Made by a program: the position numbers and the translations under genes
Assembly (NCBI RefSeq): GCF_011761565.1
Contig: NZ_JAASRM010000001.1
Coordinates: forward strand, 3,720,139-3,784,138
DNA from: Rhizomicrobium palustre
GTDB taxonomy: Bacteria; Pseudomonadota; Alphaproteobacteria; Micropepsales; Micropepsaceae
DNA: 64,000 bases
Reading direction: 5' to 3'
Shown here: positions 59,305 to 64,000 of the stretch, in pieces
Position numbering within the stretch: the stretch's first letter is position 1
How the letters are laid out: each line of letters begins with the position of its first letter
The notes under the pieces: generated by a model
What the model was told of the DNA's origin: nothing
What the model saw: only the letters and a program-made list of their open reading frames with translations
Databases searched by the model: none

Positions 59305-62067
59305 ATGAGCTCGTTCGACGCGTTCCTGCAGCGTCTCTTCGGTTCCGCCAACGAGCGGAAACTCAAGCGGTTTTGGGCAACGGTCAAAGAGATCAATGCC
59401 TTGGAGCCCCGCTTCAAAGCCATGACCGATGAAGAGCTGGCGGGCATGACCCCGCAGTTCAAGGATCGGTTGAAGGGCGGCGAGAGTTTGGAAGACCTCC
59501 TTCCCGAAGCCTTTGCGGTGGTGCGCGAGGCGGCCCTTCGCACCCTCGGCCAGCGCCATTATGATGTGCAGCTCGTCGGCGGCATGGTCCTGCACCACGG
59601 CAACATCGCCGAGATGCGCACCGGTGAAGGTAAAACCCTGGTGGGCACCCTGCCCGTCTACCTCAACGCGCTCGCGGGCGAAGGCGTGCATGTCGTTACC
59701 GTGAACGACTACCTTGCCAAGCGCGACTGCGATTGGATGGGGCAGATCTATCGCTTCCTCGGCATGAGCGTCGGCTGCATTCTGCACGGCCTCACCGATG
59801 AGGAACGCCGCGCCGCCTATGCTGCCGACATCACCTACGGCACCAACAACGAATTCGGCTTCGACTATCTGCGCGACAACATGAAATACACCATCGATAC
59901 GATGGTGCAGCGCGGCCATGCCTTCGTCATCGTCGACGAAGTGGACTCGATCCTGATCGACGAAGCCCGTACCCCGCTGATCATTTCCGGCCCGACCGAA
60001 GACCTCACCGAGATGTATCGCGCCGTCGATACGCTGATCCCCTCGCTGATCCCGCCCAAGCGCCAGGGCAAGGACGTGCCGCCGGAAGAAAAAGGCGATT
60101 ACGAACTCGACGAAAAGCAGCGCCAGGTCACCCTGACCGACCTCGGCAACGAGCATATGGTTCAGCTTCTGAAGGAAGCGGGCCTGCTCACCACTGGCGA
60201 TCTTTACGACATCGAGAACATCTCGATGGTCCATCATGTGAACCAGGCCCTGAAGGCCCATAAGCTGTTCCAGAAGGACAAGGACTACATCGTCAAGAAC
60301 AACGAAGTCGTCATCATCGACGAGTTCACGGGCCGCATGATGCAGGGCCGCCGCTTCTCCGAAGGCCTGCACCAGGCATTGGAAGCCAAGGAAGGCGTCG
60401 CGGTTCAGCCCGAGAACGTGACGCTGGCCTCGATCACCTTCCAGAACTACTTCCGCCTTTACGACAAGCTCGCCGGCATGACCGGCACGGCGCTGACCGA
60501 AGCAGCCGAGTTCATGGACATCTATGAACTCGACGTGATCGAGATCCCGACCAATGTACCGGTCAAGCGCAAGGACTATGACGACGAGGTCTATCGTTCC
60601 TTCGATGAGAAGAACGAAGCCATCATCAAGCTGATCGAGCAGTGCCAGAAGAAGGGTCAGCCGGTCCTGGTCGGCACCACCTCGATTGAGAAGTCGGAGC
60701 ACCTGTCGGATCTGCTCAAGCAGCGCAAGATCAAACACAACGTCTTGAACGCGCGCTATCACGAGACCGAAGCCGAAATCGTGGCTCAGGCCGGCGTCTC
60801 CGGCACGGTGACCATCGCCACCAACATGGCGGGCCGCGGTACCGACATTCAGCTCGGCGGTAACGCCGAAATGCGCATCCGCAACGAGCTAGGCAGCATC
60901 ACCGATCCCGAAGAACTGTCACGCCGCGCCGCGGAAATCCGCGCTGAAGTCGCCGCCGATAAGGAAAAGGTGATCGCCGCGGGCGGCCTCTACATTATCG
61001 GCACCGAGCGTCACGAAAGCCGCCGCATCGACAACCAGCTGCGCGGCCGTTCGGGCCGTCAGGGCGACCCGGGCGCCTCCAAGTTCTTCCTGTCGCTGCA
61101 GGACGATCTGATGCGCATCTTTGGCTCTGAGCGCATGGATGCGGTGCTGACCCGCCTCGGCCTCGAGCCCGGCGAAGCCATCACCCATCCCTGGGTGAAC
61201 AAGGCCCTCGAAAAAGCGCAGCAGAAGGTCGAAGCGCGCAACTTCGAAATCCGCAAGCAGATCCTGAAATACGACAACGTGCTGAACGACCAGCGCAAGG
61301 TGATCTTCGAACAGCGCAAGATCATCATGTCGTCGGAAGATGTTTCGGACGAGATCAAGGAATACCGCGCCACGGTGGTGGAGGAATTGGTCGAGCGCCA
61401 TATTCCGCCCAAGGCCTATGCCGAACAGTGGGACGCCAAGGGCCTGGAAGAAGAGATCAAGGCCGTCTTCGATATGGACCTGCCGATCGTCGATTGGGCC
61501 CAGGAAGAAGGCATCGCCGACGAGGAAGTGCGCGAACGCGTGTTGCGCGATGTGGAGCATCGTGCCGCCGAACGCGCCGTCGCCTTCACGCCGGAAATCA
61601 TGCGTTATGCCGAAAAGGCGGTTTTGCTGCAGACGCTGGATCATCTCTGGCGCGAGCACATCATCAACCTGGAGCATCTGCGCCAGTATGTCGGCCTGCG
61701 CGGCTACGGTCAGCGCGACCCGCTGAACGAGTATAAGAGCGAAGCCTTCGAACTCTTTGAGGGCCTGCTCTCGCGCCTGCGTCTGGATGTGGTGCGCCAG
61801 CTCATGCACATCGTCATTTCGATGGAGCAGCCGCCGGAAATCCCGCAAGAAGGCCCACGCGAGATGTATGCCTCCAAGCCGGAATTCAACGCCGGTGGCG
61901 AAGCGGATGCCGATCCCTATCGCGGCCAGCGCACGGTGGTGAACCAGGACCCCGATGTGCCGGTCGATCCCAATAATCCGGCGACCTGGGGCAAGGTCCA
62001 GCGCAACGCCCCCTGCCCCTGTGGCTCTGGCCGCAAGTTCAAGCATTGCCACGGCGCGCTGGTGTAA
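59305..62067 (+). CDS. secA: Protein translocase ATPase SecA
   Basis: A 920-residue motor that drives preproteins through SecYEG. Walker A is in [15 protein letters not shown] and the DEAD-type box in [19 protein letters not shown]. Preprotein cross-linking domain, NBD2 ([14 protein letters not shown]) and the helical domains follow. The C-terminus has the zinc-binding [14 protein letters not shown] for SecB. ATG 59305 ([14 protein letters not shown]) with GAGG 6 bp upstream is preferred to the in-frame TTG at 59290. A terminator follows directly. Confidence 0.97.
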   Translation: MSSFDAFLQRLFGSANERKLKRFWATVKEINALEPRFKAMTDEELAGMTPQFKDRLKGGESLEDLLPEAFAVVREAALRTLGQRHYDVQLVGGMVLHHGNIAEMRTGEGKTLVGTLPVYLNALAGEGVHVVTVNDYLAKRDCDWMGQIYRFLGMSVGCILHGLTDEERRAAYAADITYGTNNEFGFDYLRDNMKYTIDTMVQRGHAFVIVDEVDSILIDEARTPLIISGPTEDLTEMYRAVDTLIPSLIPPKRQGKDVPPEEKGDYELDEKQRQVTLTDLGNEHMVQLLKEAGLLTTGDLYDIENISMVHHVNQALKAHKLFQKDKDYIVKNNEVVIIDEFTGRMMQGRRFSEGLHQALEAKEGVAVQPENVTLASITFQNYFRLYDKLAGMTGTALTEAAEFMDIYELDVIEIPTNVPVKRKDYDDEVYRSFDEKNEAIIKLIEQCQKKGQPVLVGTTSIEKSEHLSDLLKQRKIKHNVLNARYHETEAEIVAQAGVSGTVTIATNMAGRGTDIQLGGNAEMRIRNELGSITDPEELSRRAAEIRAEVAADKEKVIAAGGLYIIGTERHESRRIDNQLRGRSGRQGDPGASKFFLSLQDDLMRIFGSERMDAVLTRLGLEPGEAITHPWVNKALEKAQQKVEARNFEIRKQILKYDNVLNDQRKVIFEQRKIIMSSEDVSDEIKEYRATVVEELVERHIPPKAYAEQWDAKGLEEEIKAVFDMDLPIVDWAQEEGIADEEVRERVLRDVEHRAAERAVAFTPEIMRYAEKAVLLQTLDHLWREHIINLEHLRQYVGLRGYGQRDPLNEYKSEAFELFEGLLSRLRLDVVRQLMHIVISMEQPPEIPQEGPREMYASKPEFNAGGEADADPYRGQRTVVNQDPDVPVDPNNPATWGKVQRNAPCPCGSGRKFKHCHGALV

Positions 62068-62090
62068 CGGACGCTGCCGGTAAAAGATCA

Positions 62091-62119
62091 AAGGCGCCGT
62101 CACAAGCGGCGCCTTTTTT
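62091..62119 (+). terminator. Rho-independent terminator after secA
   Basis: AAGGCGCCG (62091-62099) and CGGCGCCTT (62107-62115) form a perfect 9-bp stem with a 7-nt loop, running into a T-tract up to 62119. It begins 23 bp after the secA stop. Confidence 0.9.
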
Positions 62120-62271
62120 CATGCATGAAACATCTTCACTCTCCCTCAAAGGGAGGATTGAAGCCTGTCACTAGTTTCATCGCATCTGTCTGCTGCATTC
62201 CTGTTTCGCGTTGATGATCCCGTTGCCAAGCCAGAATGCCGCATCTAGCTTAGCGCAAACACGGAGATTTC

Positions 62272-63012
62272 ATGCGCGCTAAAGCTCTCATCCCCGCGAT
62301 CATAGCCATTCTCGTGCTCGTTGCGGCGCTTGAGCTACGCGACATCTTCGATTTCATCGGGCTGAAGTTGCCGCGCATTCCGATGCCCTATGGACGGTCA
62401 ACAGTCGATAATCTCGCCGCCGTACTGCTGGTAATCGTGGCGGCACTCTTCCTCGCACGGAAGCGGCGCTGGGCTTTGGGCAAAAATCTCGGCCTTTCCA
62501 CCAATGGCTGGCGCGCGCCGCTGGTCACGCTTCTGGCTACGACGCCTTGCTGGGTCGGCCTCGCGCTGCAAGGCCACCTTGCGACGGATACGACCGCGCG
62601 CGATCTTCTCTTCACCGCGCTTCTGTTTCCCCTCGCCGAGGAAATCGTCTTTCGCGGCTTCGGCTTCATCTTCACCCGCAATCAGCTCGGTTGGAACATG
62701 ACTGCTGCGGTGCTAGTCCAAGCCGTGGTGTTCGGCGCCATGCATTGGCTGGGTGCAGGCGGCGGCATGGGCATGGCGCTGCAAATCTTCATCATGACGG
62801 CGCTGGGCGGGGTGATCTTCGCCCTCCTCGACGCCATGGACGGCTACACGATCTGGAGCGGCCTCGTCTTCCACATTTCCTTGAACGCGGCCTGGAGCGT
62901 CTTTACCGCGCCCGACGCGATGGTGTTCGGCTGGCACGGCAATATCCTGCGCCTCGTCAGCGCGGCGCTCGCGCTCAGCCTGATCTACATCCTCCACCGC
63001 AAACGGGCGTAA
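62272..63012 (+). CDS. CPBP family intramembrane metalloprotease
   Basis: A 246-residue membrane protein of the CAAX prenyl protease 2 / bacteriocin-processing family. Eight or so hydrophobic segments are visible. The catalytic motif EExxxR is in PLAEEIVFRGFGFIF, followed by His in VVFGAMHWLG and in GLVFHISLNAAW. CPBP proteins in bacteria process bacteriocins or act in self-immunity; the substrate here is unknown. CGGAGA precedes the ATG. It is a single-gene unit. Confidence 0.85.
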   Translation: MRAKALIPAIIAILVLVAALELRDIFDFIGLKLPRIPMPYGRSTVDNLAAVLLVIVAALFLARKRRWALGKNLGLSTNGWRAPLVTLLATTPCWVGLALQGHLATDTTARDLLFTALLFPLAEEIVFRGFGFIFTRNQLGWNMTAAVLVQAVVFGAMHWLGAGGGMGMALQIFIMTALGGVIFALLDAMDGYTIWSGLVFHISLNAAWSVFTAPDAMVFGWHGNILRLVSAALALSLIYILHRKRA

Positions 63013-63015
63013 GTT

Positions 63016-63798
63016 CTATTCGCCCCACACGGCCCAGGAGGCATAGCTTTGATGCGGGAAGCGGTGCAGCTTGAGCTTATTGGCGCCGATGACCTCTTGC
63101 AGCGCGGTCGTCTCGCCGGGAAAGGCCGGACAACTCAGCTCGTCGAACACCAAGAGTGAGCCTTTGGTCAGCCGCGGCAGCACTTTTTCCAGCGCATCGC
63201 GGGTGGGCTGATAGATATCCATGTCGAAAATCGCCATGGCGATCAACGCATGCGGATTTTGCTCCAGCCAAGCGCCAGCCGTCACCGACACATCGCCCTT
63301 CACCAGCTCATGCTTCTTCACATGCGGCACTGGCGAGAGGATTTCGTGCAGCGCCAGGATTTCCTCCAGCACCGTTTCATAGGACGGCATGGAGCGGTAA
63401 TCGCCGACCTGAACAATGGCGCCATCTTTCGCATCCACACTCGGAAAGCCTTCGAAAGTATCGAATCCGATGATGCGGCGCGAGACGTTGAACGGCTCAT
63501 ACATGCCGCGCAGATTCATCAGAAGCGCCATGCTCGCGCCCCATTGCACGCCGAATTCGCAAATCACGCCCGGCACATCGATGATCTTCTGATAGAGCGT
63601 CTGGTAATAGATCACACGGCTCAAGGCCATGCGGTTCATCGCGACCAGGCTATGCACGCCCCAATTGGCGCCAAAACGCGGCATCAGATCCGAGGAGATA
63701 TCGTAAAGCGCTCGCAACGCGGCACGCTCTTGCTCCGCACGGATGGTGATTTCGCCGTTATTCACGCGCTGCCCGATGGGAGATGGTGTATCGCTCAT
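63016..63798 (-). CDS. TylF/MycF-like SAM-dependent methyltransferase
   Basis: A 260-residue class I methyltransferase of the TylF/MycF type, which O-methylates sugars in antibiotics or polysaccharides. DVPGVICEFGVQWGASMALLMNL is the SAM site and RRIIGFDTFEGFPS the next motif. AIFDMDIYQPTRDALEKVLPRL and SLLVFDEL carry the metal-type acidic residues. With the membrane protein remnant at the right edge it may belong to a polysaccharide region that continues beyond the window. Substrate unknown. Confidence 0.8.
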   Translation of the reverse strand: MSDTPSPIGQRVNNGEITIRAEQERAALRALYDISSDLMPRFGANWGVHSLVAMNRMALSRVIYYQTLYQKIIDVPGVICEFGVQWGASMALLMNLRGMYEPFNVSRRIIGFDTFEGFPSVDAKDGAIVQVGDYRSMPSYETVLEEILALHEILSPVPHVKKHELVKGDVSVTAGAWLEQNPHALIAMAIFDMDIYQPTRDALEKVLPRLTKGSLLVFDELSCPAFPGETTALQEVIGANKLKLHRFPHQSYASWAVWGE

Positions 63799-63872
63799 AG
63801 CGACTCCCTTACCGAATTGTCAGGTAATGCTGCACGTTCCCGCCGAGGGAGGCAACTCTCCTGCTCGTGGCA

Positions 63873-64000
63873 TCAGGCTTTCGCGGCCTTGCCGAACAGC
63901 CCGCGCCAGTCAGCGGCTGCATAAACCACCCCCGCCATCGCGGAAAGATCGATGAGGCAAAGATAGCGGTAATCGCAGGCGATGGAGATCACAAAGAAGG
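63873..64000 (-). CDS. C-terminal end of a membrane protein (partial)
   Basis: An open minus-strand frame enters from the right edge and stops at 63873-63875. Its last 41 residues include FFVISIACDYRYLCLIDLSAM and end GLFGKAAKA. The hydrophobic start and ACDYRYLxxLDL pattern resemble the last helix of multi-pass membrane proteins encoded near sugar-modifying genes. The body of the gene is outside the window. Confidence 0.55.
   Translation of the reverse strand, partial: FFVISIACDYRYLCLIDLSAMAGVVYAAADWRGLFGKAAKA

Noticed and set aside
59293..60762. 489-codon minus-strand frame
   Set aside because: Antisense to secA; no family features.

Overview
The window looks like chromosomal DNA of a GC-rich alphaproteobacterium. 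The clearest signs are the block ntrB-ntrC-ntrY-ntrX-dat-hfq-hflX with mazG convergent to it, the ispDF fusion followed by pgpA and pncC, a COQ10-like gene with lipA, lysC-ptsP-rodZ-like-ispG-prfA-prmC, comF-grxC-nit-DUF1178, and argJ beside secA. A bifunctional adhE and an acetate-type carrier suggest a fermentative or facultative lifestyle. A Rhizomicrobium/Micropepsaceae-like or other deep-branching alphaproteobacterial source would fit, but this is inference and the genus cannot be settled from the sequence alone.

Layout. 0-3.7 kb: MerR/TipAS-type regulator, mazG, then hflX and hfq on the minus strand. 3.8-11.2 kb: D-amino-acid aminotransferase and the two nitrogen-type two-component systems NtrYX and NtrBC. 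11.3-15 kb: ispDF, pgpA, pncC (plus), COQ10-like and lipA (minus). 15.1-18.5 kb: two tandem Aas-type acyl-ACP synthetase paralogues. 18.5-25 kb: arylamine N-acetyltransferase, asparagine synthase, a PadR-HAAS pair, an M23 peptidase and a SatP-type carrier. 25-31.2 kb: clpB, then a Tat-exported GH2 glycosidase lying between two related repeat elements. 31.2-40.6 kb: core genes from DUF4167 to lysC, then ubiG. 40.6-49.4 kb: a CgeB-like glycosyltransferase, two small secreted or unknown proteins, two DUF1178-type zinc ribbons, nit, grxC, comF, a methyltransferase, a RuBisCO-like protein with a cupin, an orphan Flp pilin and mutT. 49.4-50.2 kb: a gene-poor stretch with strong inverted repeats. 50.2-64 kb: adhE, a serine hydrolase with a divergent MarR regulator, an acyltransferase, an M15 peptidase, a secreted RidA-like protein, argJ, secA, a CPBP protease, a TylF-like methyltransferase and the end of a membrane protein.

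How the genes connect. Central nitrogen control (NtrBC, NtrYX, PtsP), cell envelope work (M23, M15, RodZ-like, PgpA, Aas-like pair, SecA) and isoprenoid precursor supply (IspDF, IspG) dominate. The most interesting accessory unit is the translationally coupled RuBisCO-like protein plus cupin (47192-48729). The same pairing in Rhodospirillum rubrum turns 5-methylthioribulose-1-phosphate into DXP and methanethiol (the MTA-isoprenoid shunt), so it may feed the isoprenoid route encoded elsewhere in the window. Other points of interest are a CGTCATGGCC-type inverted repeat family placed just after stop codons in convergent gaps, and a 166-bp element with near-perfect 20-bp terminal inverted repeats. 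No CRISPR array, rRNA or tRNA gene, IS transposase or recognisable defence system was seen.
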